Positions 11,857 through 23,716 of a DNA stretch of 64,000 nucleotides are shown in pieces. The notes under the pieces were generated by a model that saw nothing but the letters and a program-made list of their open reading frames with translations, did not search any database and was not told the DNA's origin. The stretch's first letter is position 1. Each line of letters starts with the position of its first letter. The stretch comes from Dastarcus helophoroides (taxonomy: Eukaryota > Arthropoda > Insecta > Coleoptera > Bothrideridae): positions 27,142,162 to 27,206,161 of the forward strand of contig CM053337.1 of NCBI GenBank assembly GCA_028583605.1, in the 5' to 3' direction. The translations under genes and the position numbers were made by a program.

Positions 11857-12118
11857 TACAACTTTTTTATGTATTTTATATTTTCCTAATTTATCAAAAA
11901 AACGTTTTTTTTTCCATATCCATTTTTTGGTCTCCTATTTTTCATTATTCCTATTCTATGTAAAATAAACTAACCTCTTAATTTGTGAACTGTCATGAAG
12001 TGACGTTTTCAATAAATTTAAATATCACGTACTCGCATTTCAAAAACTGTAGAAAATTGTCAACAAACCATAAAAATTTAAATATTTCCAAACTGGGCCG
12101 AAGAAATTAAATTGAAAA

Positions 12119-12272
12119 AAACTATCTTCTTATCTTCTTTAAACTTCTAATCTTTATTAAACTTGGTGTATTTTTGGTGAAAATTCAGTTAAAACTGAGA
12201 AACCCTTTACAACTAACAATAAGGAGCCGGAAACGATTTCAAAAGGCCCTTATCGAGTCAGACCGCACTTCA
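12119..12272 (+). repeat. Direct repeat, copy 1 (pair with 13081-13229)
   Basis: About 150 bp running from CTATCTTCTTATCTTC to GGCCCTTATCGAGTCAGA, nearly identical to 13081-13229 (shared blocks AACAATAAGGAGCCGGAAAC and GATTTCAAAAGGCCCTTA). The spacing of about 810 bp could fit a miniature element with terminal direct repeats or an old local duplication. Confidence 0.75.
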
Positions 12273-14040
12273 TTTATTTGGAAAATTTCTATTTTTTTCG
12301 AAAATCTCACCTTTATTAATATTTCGACATTTTTTTTTTGAAAATTTTGATTCTTTTTTAATTTTCCGACTTTTTAAGTTTCAACTTATTTTAAAAATTT
12401 TAACTTTCATTAAAATTTAAACTTTTCTAAGCTTCGAAAATTTTTCAAAATTTCGAAATTCCTTGAAAAGTTTCACTTTTTAAAATTTCATTTTTTTAAC
12501 TCAACTTTTAAAAATGTTAGCTTTTGTAAAAATTTTAAATATTTTCGATACATTTCTTTAAAATGTGGCCCGTTTTGAATTTTTAACGATTTTTCAGAAT
12601 TTCTACTTTTTTTTGAAAATCCTCATTTTTTTGAAAATTTTAGGTGTTTATTGAAGTTACGACAAATTTTGACTTTCAAATTTTGACCTTTTTCACATTT
12701 TATCTATTTTTTTCAAATTCTGACTTTATAGAAAGTTTAAAATTTTATTTAATTTAGGATTATTTTGAAACTTCGATTTTTTAAAGTTCGATATTTTTTG
12801 AGAATTGGTCCATTAACGAAAGTTTTAAATTTTTTTGAAAATCTTAACTTTCTTCAAAATTTTCCATTTTTTGAGTTTTTTGGCCATTTTTCGATACATT
12901 AGATGCTGCTTGGTAAAATTAATTGTTTATAGAATATAAAATTAAATGCTGTAGGAAGAAAAGAATCGTAATTTAAAATAAATAAAAATTTCCGTTTATA
13001 AGGATCAAATTTTCGGATAATGGAATTAAAAACTTTGGAGTAAACTGATTTATTTATTTATTAACATTCTCCGATGCTTGACCTATCTTCTTATCTTCAT
13101 TAAACTTTTAATCTTTATTGAACTTGGTATATTTTTGGTGAAAATTCAATTAAAACTGAGAAACTCTTCATAACTAACAATAAGGAGCCGGAAACGATTT
13201 CAAAAGGCCCTTAACGAGCCAGATCGCATGTATTCTGCAACAAACAAAAATTGTGAATTTTTGTTTACCCAATTTTATTTTTAACTTCTTAATTATTAAT
13301 AATAGTAAAGAGGTTAAAATTCAAACTTCGCTTTATAGAATCATCGGTTGTTAGAATCAAAGTAATCTGTACCAACATATATTTCTATTAAATGGCACTT
13401 ACTTCATTTCGGCTTATTAAATTTGTACGAATTTTTTTTTTAATTTTAATTTTTTGTTTTTTTTCTGAAAATTTTGATATTTTTTGAAAATTTAGACATT
13501 TTTCAAAATTTTACTTTAAAAATTCTTCCTTTTTTCAAATGTTCGTCTTTTTTTTGAAAATTCTGCCTTTTTCAAAATTTTAACGTTTTTTAAAGATTCA
13601 TCTATTGTTCAAAATATTGGTTTTTTTTAAATTACGCTGATTTTTTAGCTTTTGGAAAAATTTATTTTTTTCTAAATTTCATCTTATTTTTAAATGTTTA
13701 ACTATTTGGCAATATTTCAACCTTTTTTTAAAAATTAGGTACCAATTTTTCAGAACTTAATTTTTTTTTGGAAAATTTCGACTTTTTTTGAAATAATTTT
13801 TCGAAATTTCCGCGTTCATTTAAAATGTTATTTTTTTAATAGTTCGTCTCTTTCAAGTTTTGACTTTATCAAAAGTTTGGAATTTTTTTAACATCTCGTC
13901 CTATTCTCCAAATTTTTTAAGTGTTTCGACCATTTTTCTAAGTTTTGACATTTTTCAAAATTTCGACTGCTTTCTAAGATTTCAAGGAGGGCTGAATATT
14001 TTTTTATACAACAACATAAAAAAGAGACCCTGGTCCAGAT
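12273..14040. repeat. T-rich degenerate repeat
   Basis: Apart from the island around 12900-13440, this is low-complexity DNA with the pyrimidine-rich strand on +. No gene seen. Confidence 0.5.
13081..13229 (+). repeat. Direct repeat, copy 2 (pair with 12119-12272)
   Basis: Same orientation as copy 1, with scattered substitutions. No clear TSD was found outside the pair. Confidence 0.75.
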
Positions 14041-14499
14041 AAAATCCAAATTGTGAAATTAAAGTCGAAATTATCTGTTCCAAAACATTCAATTTCTTCG
14101 AATCTTCGACAGATTCAAAATTTAAAATATTTCAAGTTCAAATTCGGAATTTTGAAATTAAAATCTGAATTCAGGCATTGAAAAAAATTTGAAATGTTTA
14201 GTTCAAATGGAATAGAAAAAGGGAAGTATTCTAGAAAAACAAATTAAATTCCAAACTCAAATTTGCTGAAAGAGAATTAAAATTTCAGGATTAACTACAA
14301 TTTAAAAAAAAGTCGACATTTTCATTTTAAGCTTGAAATTAAAGGAAAAAGCAAAGTCTTTAATTAAAAAAGATCAAAGTTTTCAAAAAAAAAACAATTT
14401 TATAAATTAATTTACAATTTAAAAAATGTCAGAATTTTGGATGAGAACGAAATATTTCATAAAATTGATTTGAAAATAAGGCAAAATTGTCGAAAATTT

Positions 14500-14918
14500 A
14501 TAATTTATAAGGTTGAAATTTTTTTAAAAATCCAAATGTTAAGGAAAATAAAGAAATTTGTAGAAATAGGCGAAATTTTGAGAAATCCGTTTGAAATATT
14601 CAAGTGAAACCTTAAAATTGAGAGAAAATTCGAAGTTTTTCAGAGAATATCGAAAAAATTGAAAATTTTGCATAGAAAGTTGATTTGATGAAAGTTAAGT
14701 TTTGATAAAAAAATTTATTTTGAAAATTTTTGTTTTTAAAAATACAAATAAAAAGAAACTTAACGTAAATATTGAGATTTTTAGGAACAAAAAGGATTGG
14801 ATTTGAAATAAAATCAAAATTTCTAAAAAAGAACCAATTTTGAGAAAACTATGGACATTTCGAAAAAAATCACAAAAGCAAAAACAGAAAAAGATCAAAA
14901 TTTTCAAAAAAATTAAAT
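14500..14918 (+). repeat. Truncated partial copy of the CATTGGCGTA-type family
   Basis: This stretch reads like 16446-16860 and 49560-49960 (shared blocks AAGGAAAATAAAGAAATTTG, GAAAGTTGATTTG and AGGATTGGATTTGAAATAAA). It ends abruptly at 14918, where a 65-bp segment shared with 47347-47407 begins. Confidence 0.6.
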
Positions 14919-15169
14919 ATATAGGTTTCCCCGAGTACATTTACACTTCTAAAGAATTTAAGCAGAAATATTATGTATACAATCATTGGCATATATTTTA
15001 GAAATTATGACGTTTTATTAACATTTTGTTCCGATTTTAAAAAAATTAATCGAATTTTTAATAAAAGCCTAAATTTCGAGAAAGTAGAAATTTCCAGAAA
15101 CAAAACTTCAAATTTTGGGATATATTCGGTTCCGAGAATAAAACAAATTTAGAGAAACAAGTGGAAATC

Positions 15170-15430
15170 TTCTTTTTGTTGGTGGAACAGACTTTTCCTT
15201 GGTTATGTTCCAAAGCTAATATACAAATATTGTCTCATGAAACCAAAAAATGTTAAAAAATAGAACAGAAATTGCTCCAACTCGTTTCAATAGCCAAGCT
15301 ATCATCTTCAGAAAGATACTAATATTAGATACTGTATCCTCCGAAGATGATAGATTGGCTATCGGAACGCGTTACAGCAACTTTTATTGTATTTTTTATC
15401 TTTCTTGGTTTCAGAGGACAAGATTTGTAT
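15170..15430. mobile_element. Palindromic hammerhead-like element (copy 3) with TSD
   Basis: Two-armed copy flanked by AACAAGTGGAAATC (15156-15169) and AACAAGTGGGAGTC (15431-15444), a 14-bp TSD with two mismatches. The right-arm core has decayed (CCGAAGA, GGAA in place of GAAA). The same insertion, with the same TSD, is found in copies B and C of the host element. Confidence 0.8.
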
Positions 15431-17046
15431 AACAAGTGGGAGTCCACAAAGTCAAATTTAAAAAAATCAGAAAAAACTGAACATTAATTAAAACGAATTT
15501 CGAAAAAGACTGTCAAAATCTCGAGAAAATGATCGACATTTCTATAAAATATTCAAATTTCTAAAAAAAGGCAAGAAAGAGCGGAAAAAGTAGAATTCGG
15601 AAAAAGTTATAATTTCGAGAACAGGTCAAAATTTTCACAAAAACAAACTTCCTTCTGGATAAATTTGAAAATGTCGAAAAATCGAAAAAAAGGCAAAATT
15701 TTCGAAGGTCGAATTTTGTGAAGAAAAAAGTCGAATTTAAAAAACAAATCGCAATTAGGCAGAAATATTTACTTTTTTATTTAAATGTCAACATAATATT
15801 TAAGTTTCGGTAAAGAAATTCAATTTTTTTCACTAAATACAAAAGTATTTTCTCAACATGGCTGCTTTTTTATTCACATTCCATATTCCATTCCGATCAA
15901 AGTTAGAGAACATAGATAATTTTAGAGAAAATAGAAATTTCAAAAAGAGCCTATTTCGGGGAAAAAGTCTAGAATTCCAGAAACATAAAATATTTTGAGA
16001 TAAGATAAAAGTCGAAATGTCAAAAATAAGGCAAATTTTGAGATAGGTGCAATTTGAGAAAGTCGAAATATATTGAAAAAAAAGAATATTAGGAAAAAGA
16101 GCAGAATTTCGAAACAACATGAATACGTATTAAGAAAAATGGCAAAATTTCGAAAAAAACGATTAAGAGAACATTCCAAAAAAAATGTTTTGAGAATAAA
16201 AGCGAAATTTCGAATTTTTGATGATAAGAAAACTTTTAAGAAAAAGGCAGATTTGAAGAAGAAAAGTCAAGATTTCGGTAAAAAGACGAACTTCAAGCAG
16301 AGACTCGAAACTTTCAGAAATATTTGGTATCAAATTTTGAGACATAAAATCAAGATTTCGAAAAATAAGCAAACTCTCAGAAACTAGTCAAAATTTTTGG
16401 AAAACTAAATTCTATAAAGTTGAAATTTTCATAAAAATCCAAATATTAAGGAAAATAAAGAAATTTGTAGAAATAGGCGAAATTTTGACAAGTGAAACTT
16501 CAAAATTGAGAGGAAATTCGAAATTTTTCAGAAAATAACGAAAAAATTAAAAATATCGCACAGAAAATTGATTTGATGAAAGTTAAATTTTGACAAAAAA
16601 GCTTTAATTTTGAAAAATTTTGTTTTTAAAAAGACATATTTTGAAAAAGAAACCAAAGTTTTCAGATAAAAAGAAAACTGGACGAAAATATTGAGATTTT
16701 TAGGAACATAAAGGATTGGATTTAAAATAAAAAGAAAATTTCTAAAAAAAACAGTTTTAAGAAAACTATGTATATTTCGCCAAAAATCCCAAAAACAAAT
16801 TTTGAAAAAAAATTGAAATTTCGAGAAAAAGATCGAAATTTTTAACAAAATCAAAATTTCTAAAAAAAATTCCAAATTTTATAAGAATTCGAAATTTTCC
16901 AGAGAAAGCCAACATGTGCCATAAATTAAAAAATATTTTTTGGAAAATCACGAAATTTGAAAAAAAAATTCAATTTCAAGTAAAGTACGAATTCTGAAGA
17001 AAAACTGGAAATTTCAATTGAATACAAATTTTCGGCGAGTTTAGGA

Positions 17047-17060
17047 GGGGGGGGGGGGGG
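17047..17060 (+). repeat. Run of 14 G
   Basis: Homopolymer inside the internal terminus of copy A; the paralogues at 50214 and 61280 lack the long run. Either slippage or an assembly error is possible. Confidence 0.8.
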
Positions 17061-18342
17061 CAAGTGCCCACGGCCCACGGCGCATATGAATATACATACA
17101 TAGTTTTAGCTACACAACTTGTATCATCTATGTTAAATATGGCAATAGATCGTTTAAATTTTTTTTAATAATTCATGGTGATTAAAGACGATCTGTAAAC
17201 TTAAATTACAAATTTAAGTGTACGTCGTCCGTTAAGTACAATTCGCGTATAACTCGTCGTTTGTTTTTAACAAATTAGGATATTATATAATCAAAATTTT
17301 AAAAAATAAAAAAGCAAAAACGTTATTTTTACTTTAAAGTAACAAATTAACAAAAGCTGAAATTATGAAAAATTCAAAATTAAAAAAATCGAACTAAATC
17401 CTTAAAATATTGAGAATCATTTGAAAGAAAATGAATTTAGAAATATTTAGAAAAAGTCATTTTTTTAAAAAATTGGAAATTTATTTAATAATTTTCTCAA
17501 CATTTCGATTTTTGAGTGGAAGTGGTAGAGAAAAATATCCTTTGCAGAAAAATCTTATGTTATAGAAAATATTTAAATAATTAAGTTTTAAATTAAAATT
17601 CATGTGACGAAAAAAAATATAAAGAGGAAATCTAAATTTAGCGTTTATACTGAAAATGTAGTTTCACATGAAAGTGTAAAATAGAATGCTAATAAAAAAA
17701 ACTGAAATTAAATATAAAGTCATCATTTACAAAATAAAATTAAAATCGTTCTGAAATGACATTTTGATCATGAAGTCAAAATTTTGGGGGAAAAAGTCAA
17801 AACTGCATTTCAAATCGCAATTTAGAAAAATATCACAGTTTTGATTAAAAAATGGGGCTTTAACAAATTTTTAGGTTAAAAATTGAAACTTCGAAAAACA
17901 TAGTAGAGGCGTCGAAAAAACTCAAAATCTCTTGAAAAAGTCGAAACTTTTACTTACGTGAAAATTTCAGAAGAAATTGAAAGTGTAAAATTTATGAAAT
18001 TTTAGATTTAATAAGGAAATCGAAATTTCTGGATTCACATTTTGAATAAAATGGTACCGAAGAAAATTCCTAATTTACAAATAATTTTCTGATTTAAATA
18101 ATTTAAATTTAGTTTTAAATAGAAAATCAAAGATATTTAATAATTAGTTAATTAATGCAGCAATCAAAATGAACACTTCTCACTGAAAATCTTTTTGGGT
18201 AATTTTATTTAAAGCAACATTCCACAATTGGATTATCGAAATTATCATTTCATGTTTAAATTATCTTTATTTTGTACATTTATAGGTCATCATTTTTCAG
18301 AGGCCAGGCCCCCCCTAGGAAAAAATTGTAAATACGCCAATG

Positions 18343-20050
18343 CTAGATGGTAAACTATATTAGGTTAAAAAATTTCCGAAGGCATTATCTCTTTCAATCA
18401 AAAAACCAAAAAACGAGATGTTTGTATCTGGTAATTATTGTTGGAAAATATCTCGAATATTGGCCAATTTGTAACAGTTGCACAATTTTATTTATTTTTG
18501 TTTATTTATTATCCGCATATATTTTATATTTTCGACTATAAATTCGTTGTATTACCTTATAAGTTAATTTTACCCTCTAAGGGGATGAACTCCCAAAAAC
18601 GCTTATTTATAAACAGAAACCTAAACACCAATTTCCATATTTCTATTTTAAAAAATGGCTAGGTTACATACAAATTTGAAGGATAAATTATCAAAAATCT
18701 TTTCTTATGTTAGTGCTCACCAAGGTTGTATAAAGAAATTGTACAAAATTTCATACGTCTAAATTCATCGGTTTAGTCTGTGCTTTGTCTGCCACTCAAT
18801 ATTTAGAGTTTTATTAAGTAGATTTTGTGTCATATTGCATCCCGAAAGGAATCCAATAATAGTTAATTTTGAGACATCCTGTTCAATCAAGCATTTGAAA
18901 CATTCTTCTCGAGGCGGAAACATTAGAATACCGCACGTGCGAAAGTCGTCGGTCAAAATGTCAATTATCTTGACGATAAGGGAGATAACTCCACTGCAAT
19001 CTATTTCTGTGCGTGTCAAAGGTGACGCGCACACACACACACCTCTATTGCGAATATTTGCTGATAGATCGGCCAAACTAGTCTCTGGGCCAAACTTACT
19101 ATTTTAAATATCCATGTGAAGGAGAATTTCACTAGCGTCTGGTCGACTGCGGTGCACGTACGAAAATTAATTTAAACATAATCATAAATCAAAAGTGTCA
19201 GGTTCAAAGAGACCGTGTTCTTTAGATTTTCTGTGTCACAAAGCCTGAAATTGTAGCTGTAAATTATCCATGGTTCCTGGCTTAACAAAACACCCTTGTG
19301 CTCCCCGTTAAAATAAAGTTCACTTTAGTCTGGAACGGGTTAAAAATATACTTCTGGCCGGTGAAAATTTCAGGCTAAATTAAAAAGTGGGAGAGAACAA
19401 ATTTTCGATTAACGTCAACTCAGGCGGATATATTAACCCTAAACTAATAATCTGCTAAAAAGGCAAATATTGACAAAGTAAATTTGTTCACTAAATGGAT
19501 TCGGACGCCGAAGGTGTCTGTCCTTTCGATCCCGCCGGGTACCGTGTCTGCTTCAAGTGGAAAAAACACAAATATTACTCAGTACTTACGGTTGTACCAG
19601 CTACTACGCACTTTTGTTTACAGAAATATGTTCCTCGTCCTGTGTTTGATTGCTTTTAAACGCTTGAATGTGTCCCATGGAACGAATACTCTGCCGTTGA
19701 TCCCCAAATTTAAATTTTCTTCAAGTTTAGAAGATTAAAATACATTTTACTAAAATTTTTTATTTTTGTTCTGAAATTTCCATTTTAGTAATTGAAAATT
19801 TAAAATTTTCCCTCAAAATGTCTACCTCAGTCTGAGGATTTTACATTTTTAGACTTCGCTATCTTGAAAGGAAAAAACGGAACTGGACACTCTCGTGTCC
19901 GTCTGGCCGTCCGCTTGTTACAGAGGTTTTTCTCCATAACGATGTAACGTTAGAATTTGAGAATTACCACAATGTTTCCTACGCAGAAAATTTTACTTAA
20001 TATACAGTGTGAGGTACCCACTGAAGAAGCTACCCCTTAAATATATTCTA
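18343..20050. other. Non-repetitive island, no gene recognised
   Basis: Ordinary-complexity DNA with a short CA microsatellite at 19029-19042. Frames of 64-103 codons exist (18765-19076 minus, 18835-19107 plus, 19484-19738 plus) but show no domain, and the first two overlap each other on opposite strands. I call no gene. Confidence 0.35.
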
Positions 20051-20611
20051 AAATATAGAGTGTGTCCCAAGCACTGCAGAGGGATTTCTTTTTTATTTAC
20101 CAACTTACGAGAAAAAGTCATTCTTTATAAAAACTCCTGCTTGATCTTAAATCACTAAAAATGAGATTGTTTTCTTTATTTTTTATCCAGGGAGTTTAAT
20201 TATTTGAAAATTCTAAAAAATGACCTGAAATAAACTGCTCTTATTTTTGATTGTATCGAAAAATGTTCTTTAAAAGTATGGTTTAAAATTACAAAAAACC
20301 CTAAATTTAAAAGTTTAATCGGTTTTTAGAAAAATTTGCAGAGTAGACCTGGACTGTAATATAGTCCTTTAAACGTATGCATTATTGCACTCTGGGGCTA
20401 TTCTGCTTGCGTGACAGTTGGAGCTATTCCATAGTTCCTTCTACAGACCGCTAGATGTCTCTGTACCTACAAATGTGTGGTTACTTGAGAAAACACCAAA
20501 AAGAATGATTCGAAATATTGAAATAAACTTTATTTTTAATCAAATTTGACAAAAAAATGAAAACGTAAGTTAACTCCTTTCAATTCCTAATACACTCACT
20601 TTTTTTTTCTG

Positions 20612-20713
20612 TAGATAGCAAAGAAGATTCATTTCGCCATAAAATACATTTGGAAACATTTATAGATAGCAAAGAAGATTCATTTCGCCATAAAATACAT
20701 TTGGAAACATTTA
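20612..20713 (+). repeat. Tandem duplication, 2 x 51 bp
   Basis: The unit beginning TAGATAGCAAAGAAGATTC is present twice in a row (20612-20662 and 20663-20713) with no differences seen. It is recent, or an assembly artefact. Confidence 0.9.
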
Positions 20714-20941
20714 TAATTTTTTAATGTATACCTTCAACCGAAGCATTTATCAGGTCCAAATTTCCACGATTTAACAAGATCTAAACCGGTATTTGGTTCC
20801 CAAAGTCTGAATCTGAAAAATATTTAAACCTATCGATGCATTAAAATTCAGACAATAAATCTGCAAATACCAAATTCCTACAGAGAATGATAAAGAGAGT
20901 ACAAATTTGCACAAAAGCAAGTGGTAATACCTTTGAATGGT

Positions 20942-20962
20942 ATTTATTATTATTATTATTAT
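20942..20962 (+). repeat. TTA microsatellite
   Basis: Seven or so TTA/ATT units inside the MITE. Confidence 0.8.
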
Positions 20963-21272
20963 CAAATAGGTACCAATTTATTTTCGTGCCTTTAATCTTG
21001 ATTTTCAACCTGTTTTGCTTAACTTTTAGAAAATATATCAAAATTTCTACTATATTTCTTCGTAACAATTTTCTATACGGCCAAAAATAACAATTTACTT
21101 TTTACAATTTTTTGAAATTTTCAAACAATTGAACTTCCTCTGCTAAAATTTAGGAAAATAATGTCATTTTCAGTGATTTAGGATCCATCAAAAGTTTTTA
21201 TAAAGGACGACTTTTCCCGAAAACACAAATACAAAATATACCCTCTTCAGTACTCTATCTTGGGACACACTG

Positions 21273-22380
21273 AATGTATTTTTTTTTTCATAATTTTTGA
21301 TCTAGCTTTCTTAATGATCTAGTCCAAAATTCACAAGAAATAGTCGTACGTTTCTATAGACAAAATTTATATTTTAATAGAGTTAGTAAATAATAAGACA
21401 TGGATTATCGCAAAGCTGCAAATTTTTTCAAGGTTACAGTAGTTGGTAAGAAAAAATATTTAATATAACAATATTAGTTTCGAAAGCTTTTTGACTTATA
21501 CAGGATTAATTCTTATCAGATAAAAACATTATCTTAAGCCTATAATGCAAATTGAATTTGTTCGTTACATTACTTCATTTAGATAATAATTTAAGAAGCT
21601 ATCACAAGTTTATTAAATACGCACAATACAGTAATTACGGCAGTTTATTCGTAAGGGTCGTTATACAAGACACCAGAGCCAGCTGAGGCTTTGGAACCCA
21701 ACATTTTAGAGCGATCTTATTAAATGTGTTAGTCATTGTGAGTATGTAAATGCTTGAGATACGTATGTTTCGGTGTTAAAATTTTGACAAGGGGTCTTCA
21801 AAATTCGTTCTTCCTTTAAATGTCTACATTTTGTCATTGTGTTTTTCTCAAATTTGTTTTTTTTTCACAAAATTTGCCTCTTTTTGTAATTTAGAATATA
21901 TTTTTTTTACAATTTGGAAATCACACAGTTCTTCGTTATCTTTTTAATAAGGTAACGAAGATAATAAAATAAGATAAGAAATTTCACTACAACTCAGAAT
22001 CTGCCTTTTTCTAAAAATTTCTCAGAACTTTTAATAAAAAACGTAAAATTTGTGAAAAATACTTTTTGAAAATTTTCAATTTTTGTGCAAGACCAAAATT
22101 TTGGAAACAAATTTCTTTGGGAATTTCAGTAGTTTTTTTTAATTCAACTTTCTGGTAATTTCAATTTGTTTCTGAAAATGTTGACAACCATCTCAATAAT
22201 ACTGGATACGGTAAATCACTCGTCTCCCTCTGGCCTAGACTCAGAAGGAAATAAATGCTCAGCCAGCAAAATCGGCCTTTTTTTCAACATTCAGCCAGCT
22301 TTCGAAATTTCGACAAAACTCAATTCTGAGAAATTTCTCAGAATCAAATTTTGTCGAAATTTCGACTTTTGACTAATTTA
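21273..22380. other. Intergenic or intronic DNA without a gene
   Basis: Moderately AT-rich, partly ordinary complexity (21400-21800). No frame or element boundary that I can support. Confidence 0.35.
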
Positions 22381-23302
22381 GTCCTCAAAAATTTCATCAT
22401 TTTCTTATAACTTCGATATATTTTTTAAGCATCGACCTTTTTCAGGAAATTTCGCTTTTTTTAATTCGTTTTGGTTTTTTGAAATCTCGATTTTGTTTCT
22501 TGAAATTCTTCGAGTTTTTATGGGAATCTATATTTTTCTTGAAATTTGTCTAGTTTTAAAATTAAGACTTTATCTGAACTATTTCTTTAAGTCTTTTTAA
22601 TAACGAGTATTCTCAAAATTTTATTATTTTTAAAAATTTTGCATTTAACGCGAAATATCTCAAAATGTCGTATTTTCCTCGAAATTCGTCTTTTTTCGGA
22701 ATGTCGACTATTTTTTTTTCAAAATTTAATTTTGATCTTATCTGAAAATATTGACTTTTTGGATTTCTGTGCAAAAATTTCATTTTTTTTCTGGAAATTT
22801 GTTTTTTTTCTTGGAATTTGGATCTTTAAATTTCTTTTCTTAACATTTCGACTTTGTTCGAAAAATGTAACTTTTTTTCTTTTAAATTGACTTCCTCTGG
22901 ACAATTTCGAATTTTTTCTCCCCCTTTGCAAAATTGTGATTGTTTTTTTTTTGATTCATTTTTTTTAACACTGGGTTACTTTCGGCTTAATCTGAAAACT
23001 CCGATTTGAAACTGAAATATTCGAATTCTTTTCAGGAAGTTTTGATTATTCAAAGCTTCTAAATTCGAAATAAAAATGGAAAAGTCGAAGTTTCGTAATT
23101 AAACGAGATTAATCAACTCTTGAAGCTTTTTCGACTACATTTTATAAAGAAAATTCCAAGATTTTTGCGTTTAAATATTTCATGTTAGTCGAATTTTAAA
23201 GTTCAAACCTTGAAAATAACTTATAATTTATAAAATAACATAGGTTAAAACATAAAATTCTGAAAAATAAATAAAATTTCTCGAAAAAGCTGGAAACTAA
23301 CA
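22381..23302. repeat. T-rich degenerate repeat
   Basis: Low-complexity DNA of the general type, pyrimidine strand on +. Confidence 0.55.
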
Positions 23303-23491
23303 AAAAATATTGAAATACAAATCTTGTCTCCTGAAACCAAGAAAGATTAAAAAACACACAAAGGTAGCTCTAACGCATTTCGATAGCCAAGCCATCATCT
23401 TCAAGGAGATACTGAAATACTATATAGGGGGCAAGATTTGTATTTCAATTTTTGAAGATAACCAAGGACTAGTCCGTTCCACCAAAAAATT
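23303..23491. mobile_element. Palindromic hammerhead-like element (copy 4), inner half of one arm lost
   Basis: The left arm runs from ATTGAAATACAAATCTTG to CATCATCTTCAAGGAGATACT. The right arm keeps only its outer part (GGCAAGATTTGTATTTC through CAAGGACTAGTCCGTTCCACC). On the minus strand the left arm keeps GAAGA, a stem with one wobble pair (GATGGC/GCTATC) and GAAATGCGTT. Its orientation is opposite to copy 6. Confidence 0.75.
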
Positions 23492-23716
23492 ATATGTGAT
23501 TCTTAGCTGTTGTTTGTACTCGAAATTTTGACAAAGTCTCGAATATTTGACTGTTTGCCTGAAGTTTCATATCCTTTTTAATTCTGCAAGGAAAGCTAAA
23601 CTAAACCCGGCAATGTGTGGGAACGGGGTACTGTGGCTACATCTATACCGGGCTCCGAATGGCAGGGAACCCTATGAATTCTACAATGTTGATGTACTTT
23701 TTTTTAGGTGTGGGCC

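Larger units (their letters stand above)
14984..18342 (+). mobile_element. CATTGGCGTA-ended DNA transposon family, copy A (internally deleted)
   Basis: It starts CATTGGCATATA at 14984. The DNA that follows in copy B (47420-48085) is missing, so the sequence jumps to the GAAATTATGACG segment. It ends ...AATACGCCAATG at 18342, preceded by GAGGCCAGGCCCCCCCTAG. Copies B (47408-51540, same strand) and C (59921-63837, reversed) run parallel over kilobases. Inside are palindromic copy 3, a 14-G run, and an internal second terminus ending ...GCGCATATG at 17088. No transposase frame; the Lys- or Phe-rich frames reflect composition. The ends and the TSD of copy C suggest a hAT-like element, inferred only. 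Confidence 0.65.
20058..21272. mobile_element. Older Tc1/mariner-type MITE, degenerate
   Basis: The left end GAGTGTGTCCCAAG (20058) faces the right end, which reads CAGTGTGTCCCAAG on the minus strand from 21272. Homology extends over about 130 bp (for example TTTATAAAAACT and TAAATCACT in both arms). TA precedes the left end; the right flank has decayed to AA. No transposase frame. Confidence 0.7.

Noticed and set aside
15833..16875. Open frames of 95-115 codons rich in Phe/Leu/Ile or Lys (also 48924-49241, 24565-24810, 57655-57990)
   Set aside because: They lie in degenerate AT repeat, overlap on both strands and show only the composition of the repeat. No domain, and paralogous copies do not keep the frame.
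18765..19107. Protein-coding gene with 90-103 codon frames on both strands
   Set aside because: Mutually overlapping frames, no domain, and a CA microsatellite inside the coding stretch.
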